Below, in pieces: positions 10,468-20,684 of a DNA stretch of 64,000 nucleotides. The translations under genes and the position numbers were made by a program. Source of the stretch: Zarea fungicola (Eukaryota; Ascomycota; Sordariomycetes; Hypocreales; Cordycipitaceae); NCBI GenBank assembly GCA_900169235.1, contig FWCC01000021.1:1-64000 (forward strand), read 5' to 3'. The notes beneath the pieces were generated by a model. It was not told the origin of the DNA, did not search any database, and saw only the letters and a list, made by a program, of their open reading frames with translations. Numbering within the stretch: the first letter of the stretch is position 1; every line of letters begins with the position of its first letter.

Positions 10468-12147
10468 CGTGTGGTGAGAAACAGATAGTCTGTTTAATAG
10501 AGCCGGCGTTTGTTTAGTAATATTTTGTGTATGGACAGATGGACGCGGCTTTAAGAGTCTAACAGTAAAGTCTGAGGTAACGCCGCTATTATAGTTGTTT
10601 TCCTATCGAAAACACTTAGGGAGTAGCAGGAGCAGACTAGTGGGCAGGGAAGGCAAGGAAGCTCCAGAAGCCCTACAACTGCCGGGTTTTGTGTATTTGG
10701 CTCGTGTTTAACGAACCAGCTATGCAAGCGGGCACTGAACCAGTGACATTCAATTAACGGTACTGTTCTGCTAGGTTTATCTTGGTGGTCTTGGCCTTGA
10801 CGAGAACCGGCAACCTTGATGGTTACCCAACCTTGATGGGCGCCAAGATCCTCGCTTGTTAGGACTTGTAGACATGGCCGGGACATGAGTAAAATGTAAT
10901 GTGTCAAAGACTTCATCCGATTGGCTTCTCAGGTACGCTGAAAAACAGATAGGTACCAATTCTCATTGATAACCGTAGATCGGAATCCGGGCGGCCTCTT
11001 CTTAGTCCCTATAGTGGGCTCTCCAATGAGGATTTATGCTGGGTCTATCAAGCCGAACTTCGTTGTTACGTTGCTGACATAGGTAAGGTTAAATTTACAG
11101 TTAAAAAACTCTGCGGGCTTTGACCGAGAGCCAGTTGTTGTAATTACTAATCCACTTTTAAGCGATAATATGCGATACCAGAACAGCCGAAAACTTTCGG
11201 ACCGGGCCGTGACACTCTACCCCTGCGAGATGACTTTGAAAATTTTGAGCAGGTCTAGGCTATGTCAATAGCTACAGAAACACGCAGAACATCCCGCCCT
11301 GACTCAAGAGTGTGCCGCTTATTCGCTATTAATAGTTTCATTAATCTTGCCTTATACCCTTGTACCGCGACTCATGTATAGAGTACTAACATGGTGATAG
11401 TCTAAGAGTCATAGTACGTCGCATGCTTGATTCGCTCTCTTTATCATGTTAGTATTGTGTATGTGGCATGACGTAGCCATAGAGCTACACCATGTCACTA
11501 CCTTGTCGCACCACTGAAAATGAGCCAAACTCTTAGGATTTTAGCAAATCGAATTACTTAATGCTATCAAGCATCAGTAAAATACCCGCAGTCATCAATT
11601 TGCACAACCATATCATTATGGTGCCTTGAGGATACCTAATCGTTGCTAGAGGGTTCTACAAAATTTGAGGGTTCTGCTCTGTTGCTTCTCAGCGGTACGC
11701 TGCACTACGGGTCCTCATACAAGGAAATTTACCTGTAACATTGCAAAGTAACCAATAATCAACTTTCTCGTGGGTCGATACTGAAAAGCAACATATCAGA
11801 TGGCAGGAGGTCTGGACTGATCTTTTCTGGAGTAGGGGTCCACCAGCACTGCCTCATCGGTATTAACTCATTAAAATCGCAAAAAGGCCTCGAGGCAATA
11901 ATAACGCAACACGGCGAAACAGGGCAGCTGGCGTGTGGCCCTACAGTAAAAATATACAACAATGGTTCCCGGCTTCGACGCATGGAGCTTTTATTAGGTA
12001 ACTCTATACTTGTCACTTCTGTTTCTTTGATATTTAACTTACAGTCCTACTCAAGGCCCTCGATCAGTACTGCTAACTTTGCTGGTTGTTATCAACTCCT
12101 GGAAGTTTCTACAGATTAAGTTCTTCGACCTTCAAACGAAATACAAA
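10468..12147. promoter_or_regulatory. Divergent intergenic region between two metal transporters
   Basis: About 1.7 kb separates the start codons of the ZIP transporter (minus) and the P1B ATPase (plus). Several short open frames are present, including one at 11759-12016 on the minus strand, but none resembles a known protein. The region presumably carries both promoters. I could not identify a convincing metal-response element. Confidence 0.4.
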
Positions 12148-15100
12148 ATGGGAAAGGGATGCTGCAAACAGGGACAAGGTGCTCCTGAATCGGATGGCAT
12201 TGATGGAGGCACTGCAGCTCCAGACCTCCTTCCGCCTCGAGAATCCAAAGATTCTAAAGAATCATATTGCGAAGCTGGCGAAGAATTCAGTCTGACCGGT
12301 ATAGAAAAGGAAGATGCCTGCTGCTCGACGGAAGAGAACTGTGATGGTATGTCGGCTTCCATTTCCGTAGCGCATGTTGGGTTTTAGCTAATTCAAAGAG
12401 CAGAGAAGTGCGCAACTATAGCTGCCGAGATGGATTTGACCCAAGACCTGACTCATGGTAGGTTTTTCATATTTGTCCCGCGTCCCTGCAGAACTGACGT
12501 CTTTGAAGAGTCCACTGTTCCTCCCAATACCGACTACCATAACGGACTTGAGAAATTCAGTTCAATGTTCAGAACGGTTAGATGTGTCTGCCGTCATGTT
12601 ATTGCGAAAAAGGGAATTTCGTGCTGCACAATGAAGCCTGGTGCCCCTGCTCAGACGCGAAAGCAAGGCTCACCTACCGCCCGTGCTTCGTCGTGGAAGT
12701 ACGACCAAACAGCATGCAGCTCACGCACTTCTATCAAGACCCAAGCCTGCTGCGCCCAAAACCTTTTGCCTGTGCCTTCGTCCGGACACTGCTCCTCGGT
12801 CTTCAACAATAATACACCATGTTGTGGCTCGACATTGGGTGAGGCGATACAGGCCCATGAAAAGCCTGCCCTATCCAAGAAATCTGCGGAGTTAACAGTC
12901 TCTCCAGTCACTAAGAATCCTGGTACGAGGAATGACGTGGAGAATGATGAAGGGTACGAGCATGTGTCTCTCTCTGTTCAGGGCATGACTTGCAACGACT
13001 GCGCCGAAAAGCTTTCGCGAACTCTGAACGCAATCCCTGGTACTCGGAATGTTCGGGTAAACTTCATTCGTGGCCAAGCTGACTTCTCCATGGAGTCCTC
13101 TTCGTTGACTGTCCACAGCGTCCTATCACAAAGCCGGGCTGCGACAGGATTTGTGATTAACAGATTGGCTGAACGAGCTAATGAGACCCTGCACCTGCTC
13201 ATGTCTGAGCATGACGCGAGGGCTCTTTCGCAGCTCAATATTGATGGACTTACAGATGTTACAATTCTGAATAGAAAGAATGTACAAGTGGAATATGATC
13301 CGACCCTGATCGGCGCTCGCGACTTGTTGGACAGAATTGGCACCCTCAGTACCGGACTAGCGCCTCCAAGTGCTGATCCTGTCATTTCTGGCGAACAGAG
13401 AAAGTTTTACAGGCTGCTCTGCTACACTATTTCGTGTACTGTCCTTACCCTTCCCGTTCTGGTTCTGTCCTGGGGTGAGAGTTTGGTGTCAGAACGTAAA
13501 CGAGGCGTCCTATCATTTGTCCTCGGCACTTTGGTTCAACTTCTTGCCATACCTGTTTTCTACAAGCCGGCTCTAAGGGCTCTAATCCTATATCACTCAC
13601 TGGAGCTTGACATGTTGGTCGTCGTGAGTATCAGCGCGGCTTACATGTACTCTATTGTGGCCTTTAGCTTTCGGTTGATCGGAAAGCCCCTGGAAACAGC
13701 CGAGCTTTTCGAAACAAGTACTCTTCTCATTACCCTCGTCATGCTAGGAAGGCTACTGTCCAGTTATGCTCGTATTAGAGCTGTTGCAGCTGTCTCCTTA
13801 CGGTCCCTCCAATCTACCACCGCGATCCTGGTTGATACAAGCAATGTGGAGCGGGAGATTGACTCACGGCTTCTACAATACGGTGATCGTTTCAAAGTCT
13901 TGCCTCACTGCCGCATTCCTACAGATGGGACCGTAATCCATGGTGTGAGTGATGTGGATGAATCGATGATTACTGGTGAGAGTATTCCAGTTTTCAAACA
14001 GGGTGGCAGTAATGTCGTCGCAGGTACCGTCAACGGCGCTGGTACTCTCTTAATTGCCCTCGAAGAGCTGCCCGGCAAGAATACTGTAGTAGATATCGCT
14101 CGATTGGTGGAAGATGCTTCCAATTCCAAACCGCGAGTTCAAGATCTAGCTGACAGGGTCGCGAGCTACTTTCTGCCCGTCATTTCAGCGACTGCTATGC
14201 TCGTATTCATCATCTGGATAATAGTCGGCATCAGAGGGCGCAAAGACTCTGCTGGAGAGGCAGTTCCCGTTGCTGTCACATATGCAATTGCCGTTTTAGC
14301 TGTTTCCTGCCCGTGCGCTTTGGGACTGGCAGTCCCTATGGTACTGGTTATCGCTGGTGGTATTTCCGCTCGTGGTGGTGTCATTATCAAATCAGCGGAG
14401 GTCATTGAGCGATCACGCAAAGTGACTGATGTGGTATTCGATAAAACTGGCACCCTCACAGAACCTGAGCTGAATGTCCTTGGCGAAAACTACTTTGATG
14501 GGACACGCGAGGACACGGTCTCTGTGGTCAGAGCACTGGTATCAGAGAGCAAGCACCCAGTTTCAGTAGCAGTCGCAAAGTTTCTGGGGGAGTCTAGTCA
14601 AGCAAGTTCTATTGTCGATTTGACGAGTATCCCAGGTTCAGGAGTCGAAGCCCGTATTGACGATGTTGTATTCCGTGCTGGCAATCCGCAGTGGACTGGT
14701 AACGAGGGGAACGCTCGCGTCCAAGAATGCCTGGCTGACGGCCTAACCATACTCCTGATCACTCAAAACTCGAAGCCCATCGCTCTATATGGTCTACGCA
14801 CAAAGATTCGGCCCGACGCTGCTGAAGTCGTGTCGAATCTGAAGAGTCGCGGCATTACAATTCATCTGGTATCTGGTGACCAGCCCGAAGCTGTTGTAGC
14901 ATCTGCCTTGACTGTTGGTATTGAACCTGCCAATTCTGTTGCCCGATCTACTCCCGAGCAAAAGCAAGCATATGTAGCTGCTTTGATGGAAAAAGGGAAG
15001 TATGTACTATTCTGCGGCGATGGCACCAACGACGCAGTTGCCGTGGCACAAGCAAATATCGGTGCGCAAATCAGTGACTCAATTATATCCAGCGATTTGA

Positions 15101-15363
15101 CCCGTGAATCGTCTGATATTGTTTTACTATCTGGACTGAAGGGAATTCCTTTTGTCATCGACCTGAGCAAAACAGCCTTTAGAAGGATCCTTTTCAATTT
15201 CGTTTGGGCTGCAACATACAATGTGATTGCAATATTGCTCGCGGGGGGGGCGTTCGTCAAGGTCCGCATCGCACCAGCATACGCAGGCGCTGGAGAACTG
15301 GTCAGTGTTTTACCAGTCATTGCGGCGGCCTTGTCTATGCTTGCTGTTAAGATCACCTCTTAA
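12148..15363 (+). CDS. Heavy-metal P1B-type ATPase, probably Cu(I) exporter
   Basis: The start is ATG 12148 (MGKGCCKQGQ). A 54-nt intron, 12347-12400, gives a protein of about 1053 residues. The N-terminus is rich in Cys pairs (for example CCSTEENC). One heavy-metal-associated domain carries GMTCNDCAEKL at about residue 261. Then follow the membrane part, ITGES (~591), the metal-site CPC in SCPCALGLAVP (~703), phosphorylation motif DKTGT (~747), SKHPVS and GDGTND (~939). CPC with HP is the Cu(I)/Ag(I) class, which pumps copper out of the cytosol into the secretory path or out of the cell. The Cys-rich N-terminus resembles fungal copper-detoxification ATPases (CrpA type). A possible second intron at 12458-12491 (34 nt) is rejected because removing it destroys the frame. 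Confidence 0.92.
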
Positions 15364-15762
15364 TGTATTACCTTTTGGCTCCTTGCTCTGGGCCTAAGTA
15401 CATTGGCCCAAGTACTGGAGTTATGAATTCTTATTATTCCTCTTGGTTTGACAATGATTCAATATCGCTCTGCAATCTCCTCTTATTTATTGTATTGGTA
15501 GTCAGTACATATGTAGCAGCTCAGCTGAAAATCCAGGGGCAGGTTTCGATCACGCCGCCCTAAACGGGCCTCTTTCCTTCGTTTTAGATGTGCAGGTACA
15601 CTCAATACCCCTAACCCCCTCACCAACGACCGGTCTGCTAATGGCAAGTAGAAACGCCTAGAAAGCCTGCAGGAAACTTACCAGAGATTCCTGGCCTCGC
15701 TCTGGGAATATCAAAAAGTAATCGCGTCACCAGACGCAAACGATGACGGGAATCTTGCAGCA
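15364..15762. other. Intergenic, nothing recognised
   Basis: This stretch lies just downstream of the ATPase gene and left of the decayed peptidase sequence. No gene or structured repeat is seen. Part of it may be the lost C-terminal remainder of that peptidase gene. Confidence 0.35.
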
Positions 15763-16606
15763 TTAAGGACCAGTATTTTCCCCATAGCCACCGTTTATAG
15801 GGACGATGATTGGACATCTACCTTTGGTGGCAGTATCCATGGCGTTGGCAAAGGCGTCGAGATCGACCAGCAGCCAGGATAGCCAAGCAACTTTGAGCAC
15901 ACCGATGGAGCTTTTGGGATGGCTCGGGATGTTGAAGGGGATTCCGTAGAGAGTTTGTAGGCAGTCAGGAGTGGTGTTCTTTTGGCAGCTGCTGAGGGTA
16001 AAGAGATAGCTTGAGGCCTCCTTCGAAGAGTGCATTGCTAGCGAAATTATAGGCCTTGCTTTTGCTGAAACAGTCTTTGCTTGCTGGCGGACGACATGCG
16101 GTCCGGCTCGTCTCTAGAGCAAGAGGCATGACAAAGTCCATGTACGCATCCAGAAGATTTGGGATGCTGTGCTCGTAGGATCTAGGCTCAGTGCTGCTCA
16201 TAAACGCATGCCAGAATATTTTGACTTTGGCTTCCAAAATTCCCTATGCCTACGCTACTGTCGTATCAATCTGAGTCCAGCCCCTATCGTTGCGCTCCCT
16301 GGGGCCGAATGCCAGTCTCACCCAGCCAGGTCAACGTCTCCTGAACTTCTTCTGTCGCTGGAGCGAATTTGGCAACAACTTCTGTAGACGTCCAAAAACT
16401 GCCAAAGTCCGGAGACTGTAGATCAGATACGCGGATGAGGTCTGCTTCAGCGTCTGCCCAGCAGCGCTTCGGCGACAAGACCAGATGCAGGCGCATAGAC
16501 GCTTTGGTGCAACGATCGCAGCCAAGGCCCATTCCGGTGAAGCAAATGTCTTTTTGAGAGAAGCTTTGGCGTTTGCCTTGGCTAAACACAAAAGAGAGCT
16601 GAGCAA
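15763..16606 (-). pseudogene. Decayed sedolisin (S53 tripeptidyl-peptidase) N-terminal part
   Basis: On the minus strand several frames carry pieces in the order of a sedolisin precursor. One contains LQSPDFGSFWTSTEVVAKFA and ATEEVQETLTWLGETGI, the end of the prokumamolisin activation domain. A second has a segment ending ALFEGGLKLSL. A third contains TTPDCLQTLYGIP, the conserved start of the mature enzyme. The pieces lie in different frames and are interrupted by stops. The catalytic domain with its Glu, Asp and SGTS serine is absent. Such proteases act outside the cell at acid pH. This copy is a relic and lies between the ATPase and the BcABA3-like gene. Confidence 0.6.
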
Positions 16607-16887
16607 GCCAACTGTGGCCTCACGGTCGGATGAAACCCTGCTTGCATTAGACAGTTTTGCACAGCGTGGTGAGGAGTAGGTAAAAAAAACTCATGTATTG
16701 CAGTTATAGTGCCACCAGCGTCTCGATTTCACCAGTTCATAGGCTGGGGATGTATGCTGTACATTTTCGAACTGAATATAGTTACACTCAATAAAAGTGG
16801 AGGGCTTGCAATATGCTATTTGCGTATTGTAAAAGGGTGAAAAGAAGCGACTCGTAGATTATGATAACGTTGGTAATTTAACTATTT

Positions 16888-18132
16888 CTAAAGGGTTGTA
16901 AGATAATTGCTAAGAATTGGAAACGCATCGGCCGCTCGTTTAGGTAAATCCTTAATAAACGCTTGCCACTGTAACTGACAACCTGAGCACAACTCTACAC
17001 CACCGAATTTGCCAATCACCTCAGCCCCGTACGAAGCCCGGAAATTGCAGTCATAGCAGCGTTCGTTATTTTCTAACAAGCCGCCAAGACCGTCAAAAAG
17101 AAGTCTGTTCTGGTTAGTGAGAACGTCTTGGTACCGCGACTCCTCTGTAGCTGTCTCCAGCACAGGGTCGCAGCGATTCCAGAGTTTGAAATTCTCTCTC
17201 GTCTCCGTAACAATCTTCTCAGTCTCCGGATTGCCAATAGTGAGGCCGTCTTCAACAAAGCGATAACGCCGCATCGTCATGTGAATCGGCCCGCCAATAA
17301 ATCGAATAAAATTAACCACAGGTTGATAATGCGGCATTTTCGCCCAGGCCACATCCAATGCCCAGAGTACTTCTCGATATTGTCGATAACTTTGGGAACG
17401 GAGGTCATCCCCAACATAAGCAAAGGTTTCATGAATTTCACCCTCGGCCCGGTGCTTGTAGTAGGCAACGGCGTCGTAGAGGACACTACCTAATTCGGCG
17501 AGAATCCTCATCTCATTCTCATTGAAGCATATATCGTCGTAGTCACAGCATCTCAAGGCGGCGACGAATGTTAGGCGTGCGAGTGCATCGGTATCCCGCA
17601 TCCGAAGCCAAACTTCAGCGGACGTTGCGAGAGAGTCAGCATAGCGCTGGAAGAGGATAGATCCACGCCGCTTGCTTGACTTTTCTGCAGTGAACAAGAG
17701 AAATGTACGGAGTTCGCGAGCCATCTCAGCGTGGCCAGGAGTCCCTTTGAAGAGGGTATCGATCAGTACATTGATATCGTAACCCAGAACGTTGTCAGTC
17801 ATCGTTACATCAATAATCTCTCCGCGGAACTCTGCAACGATAGCAATGACAATAATGCGGACGAAGGCAACATAGCGATCCCAGTTTGTAAATTGAGGGA
17901 TTACACATCGTGCATATTCCCACCCGCACGCCAGAGCCTCGTGCTTAAATGCCTCTGGCAGAGGAGCCTGTATTAAGTCATTTGAAATTTCTGCTGGGTA
18001 GAACCACTTGTCTTGCTTCGCTTCTGGTATTTTTGCCGAGTTTGAAGTGGCCTGGCCATTATTGTTTCCGAGTTCCGGCGTCAAGTGGCCAGTGCTGGAA
18101 GGCTGGGCGACTTCGCTTGCCATAGAGGACAC
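16888..18132 (-). CDS. BcABA3-like alpha-ionylideneethane-type sesquiterpene synthase
   Basis: A 414-residue intronless protein. Segments such as DKWFYPAEISNDLI, ACGWEYARCVIPQFTNW, VAEFRGEIIDVT and GGPIHMTMRRYRFVEDGLTI match the family founded by Botrytis BcABA3, the enzyme that makes alpha-ionylideneethane from farnesyl diphosphate in fungal abscisic-acid synthesis. As in that family, no canonical DDxxD or NSE terpene-synthase motif is visible. Near the C-terminus two CxxC pairs (CYDC and CSGC) could bind zinc. The gene is transcribed away from a P450 gene that starts 794 bp to the right, an arrangement that suggests a two-gene sesquiterpenoid pathway. Members also occur in fungi that do not make abscisic acid, so the final product is uncertain. 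Confidence 0.8.
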   Translation of the reverse strand: MSSMASEVAQPSSTGHLTPELGNNNGQATSNSAKIPEAKQDKWFYPAEISNDLIQAPLPEAFKHEALACGWEYARCVIPQFTNWDRYVAFVRIIVIAIVAEFRGEIIDVTMTDNVLGYDINVLIDTLFKGTPGHAEMARELRTFLLFTAEKSSKRRGSILFQRYADSLATSAEVWLRMRDTDALARLTFVAALRCCDYDDICFNENEMRILAELGSVLYDAVAYYKHRAEGEIHETFAYVGDDLRSQSYRQYREVLWALDVAWAKMPHYQPVVNFIRFIGGPIHMTMRRYRFVEDGLTIGNPETEKIVTETRENFKLWNRCDPVLETATEESRYQDVLTNQNRLLFDGLGGLLENNERCYDCNFRASYGAEVIGKFGGVELCSGCQLQWQAFIKDLPKRAADAFPILSNYLTTL

Positions 18133-18925
18133 GGATTGGATGATGATATTAGGAAATTGATGCGGAAGTATATTTGAGATGTGTTAGTTGGCTGGTACTG
18201 TATTAACTCTAGATAGACTTAGCCAGTGTGAGGTTTATGGCGTCTATAATCTCGTTGACTCTTTGCAGATGTTTTCTTTCAACGCAGCGCTGTTTCATTT
18301 ATAGCTACGCTGCAATTAATAGCAATTTGCCGTAAGCTTGGTTCTGTGGAATATATACTAATAGAGCATTAAAGAAATGTGACCTACGTAATGCTAAGGC
18401 AAGGCGACAACGCGTACTATCACTGCATCCCTAGGGACGGTGCACAATGATTATTAATAAGAGGCAACCAAGATCCGATGGTTCCGCTCTACCAGTAGCT
18501 CACCTGTGCGAGAGAATTGTAACTCCATTCGGCTGGTTAGTTTCTAGTGCTTATGATTAGCTGCGGCCATGAGATTTTAGCGTTGTAAACTTGAAATAGA
18601 ACGCTCAGAGCTCAACGTGGTTGGCCTGACAAGCACTAACTGTTCATCCTATTGGTCTCCTCACCCCGTATAATTCCGTGGAGCCGTGGTGAGATACAAT
18701 GAACACGGGATAAACACTCTAATATAATTAAAACTCCGAAGCTACCGAACTGGATAGGAGGGTGGCTCCCAGCTGCCAACTTTACCAGCCATAAACTGGA
18801 GTGTGTCGAGGGCGCTGTACTAATTAAGTTTTGCACTGCACTTTTTCTAGCATTGAGCCTGGCTCGTCTTTCATAAACTCATCCGCAACCAGAATTTAAA
18901 TCGAGTCTCCCTGCAGCACCTTAAC
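18133..18925. promoter_or_regulatory. Shared divergent promoter of the sesquiterpene pair
   Basis: The 793 bp between the start codons of the BcABA3-like synthase and the P450 contains no gene and must hold both promoters. I found no copy of the CGG-N4-TTT-CGG motif that marks the right-hand cluster, so the two gene groups are probably controlled separately. Confidence 0.55.
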
Positions 18926-20684
18926 ATGGGTTCCGACGAGCTACTTGGCGTACCGCTAACTTACATCCTTGGGTCGTTGATTGCGTGGTTTTGTCTTGTA
19001 GCGGTTCGTCGACGATGGTTTCATACGCTGTCCCACGTTCCAGGCCCATTTCTCTGGTCCATTTCTGGGTTGCACATTCTATACCACCAAGTCATCCGCG
19101 AAGGGCAGGTCATGCACGAGCTCCCGAAGCTGCATACCATATACGGTATGTCAATGTATAGCAATAACTGTTGAATTCTAATGTAAGCAGGCCCTGTTGT
19201 TCGCATTGGACCGAACGAAATTCATGTGACTGGTGCAGAGAACTTCGACAAGATTTTCCGGGTAGGCTCCAGATTTCTCAAGGACAAAGACTTTTTTGGA
19301 CCTATGGAGGGACCGATTAAAACTCCAGTCATTCTAACAGCAATATCGCCTGACGTGCACAGAGCTCGTCGGGTTCCGTTGAACCCGTTCTTTTCCCGCC
19401 GCGCCGTCCTAGGACTGGAGGGCGTGATTTGGGACAAAGTTCACAAACTTGCTTCGCTCGTCGATAAGCAATTGATTAAAGAACCGATCCAATCATTCAA
19501 TATGTGCAGGGCAATCCGTGCGTTTTCACTTGATGTTGTAACTGAATACTCCTTCGCTCGCTGCTGGAATCATCTCGATGATAAGGAATTTGGCCACTGG
19601 TACCAGGAGAGCATGCGAAGTCTCCAGGTTATTTTCATCTTTCTCCAAACATTTCCTGTTCTGATACCCATATTTGGCCTTTTACCGGATAGCCTCCAGA
19701 CCTTCATCCTTCCCTACTATAAAGAGTGGACTTCCAGTCTAGAAGTACGGGTCGACATCCCAGTACCGAGGCCGAGCATGAAAATAACTAACATTCACAA
19801 ACAGAAAATAGAATCAGCAGTCAGGGAAGTCCGCCATGATTTGAAAATGGATATTCGGCCCTCGCAGAGGACTATATTCCACGAATTGATGGAAGCTGGA
19901 AAACCTGGAGCAAATAGCCAAACCCGCCAAGGGTTATCAAATATCGAGGTCTTTGCAGATGCCATCAACGTAATTGGCGCCGCAGCCGAAACAACGGGGG
20001 CCACGGCTGAGCGTGGTATATTCGAAGTAGTATACAATCGCGAGGTCTACCAAACACTCGTGGAAGAGCTCCGAACGGCTTTTCCAGAGCCCAGCCAAAT
20101 GAACTTTGCGGAATTAGAGAAGCTCCCTTACCTAACTGGTGTCGTCAAAGAAGCCCTCAGGTAAGTTGTCTTTCCGCTCTGCAGTTGGGCCGTGCTTAAA
20201 TTCAAAGACTCAATCCGGGTATCCCGGGCCGATCTCCACGGGTGGTACCTGCTGAAGGGGCTACCTTCAATGGCGTGACCGTGCCAGCAGGCACGGTAGT
20301 AAGTATCAGCGCGACCATGATGTAGGCCACCCCTGTCCGCAAGCAATATGAGTGTAGTATAGTAACTTTTCTTAAAGCCATCAAGATGAAAAACTCTATC
20401 CTGACCCGGAAAAATTTGATCCTCTGCGCTGGGTGGGTGATTCGGATACAGTTCGCGCCAGAGAGCGGTCCATGGTGGCATTCGGCAGAGGCACCCGAAA
20501 TTGTCTCGGCCAAACCTTGGCACTCTGCGAGATTTATTGCTCTATTGCAGGCTTGTTCTATCGTTTCGACAGTTTAGAGCTTGCTGATGGTATTGGACGA
20601 CAAGATATGCAAGTTGTCGAGCTGCTGCTCGGGTACCATCGGCGGGCAGCAAAGGAGTTTAGAATCACTAGGGCTGGAGGGTGA
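18926..20684 (+). CDS. Cytochrome P450 monooxygenase (sesquiterpene-tailoring candidate)
   Basis: Five exons reconstruct a 516-residue P450: 18926-19145, 19191-19744, 19805-20160, 20208-20321 and 20378-20684. The protein has an N-terminal membrane anchor (residues ~8-25), a proline-rich HVPGPF hinge, an oxygen-binding helix I region with AAETTGA, the ExxR motif at EALR (split by an intron) and the heme loop FGRGTRNCLG. The intron at 20322-20377 removes an apparent TAG stop and joins SATM to IHQDEKLYPDPEKFDP exactly as in intact family members. The 60-nt intron 19745-19804 is a multiple of three and has a textbook ACTAAC branch site. The protein is an ER-bound microsomal enzyme. Its position opposite the BcABA3-like synthase suggests oxidation of that sesquiterpene. 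CYP family not assigned. Confidence 0.88.

Noticed and set aside
11759..12016. 85-codon minus-strand frame between the two metal transporters
   Set aside because: No recognisable motif, no signal peptide, and it lies in a promoter region.
12458..12491. Possible second intron in the P1B ATPase (GTAGGT...CTGCAG)
   Set aside because: It is only 34 nt long, and removing it shifts into a frame that soon stops, while reading through keeps the conserved Cys-rich frame.
19985..19997. CCGAAACAACGGG resembling the cluster motif inside the P450
   Set aside because: The second triplet is GGG instead of CCG and it is in coding sequence.
20322..20377. In-frame TAG in the P450 suggesting a pseudogene
   Set aside because: The stop lies inside a good 56-nt intron; splicing joins SATM to IHQDEKLYPDPEKF as expected for the family.
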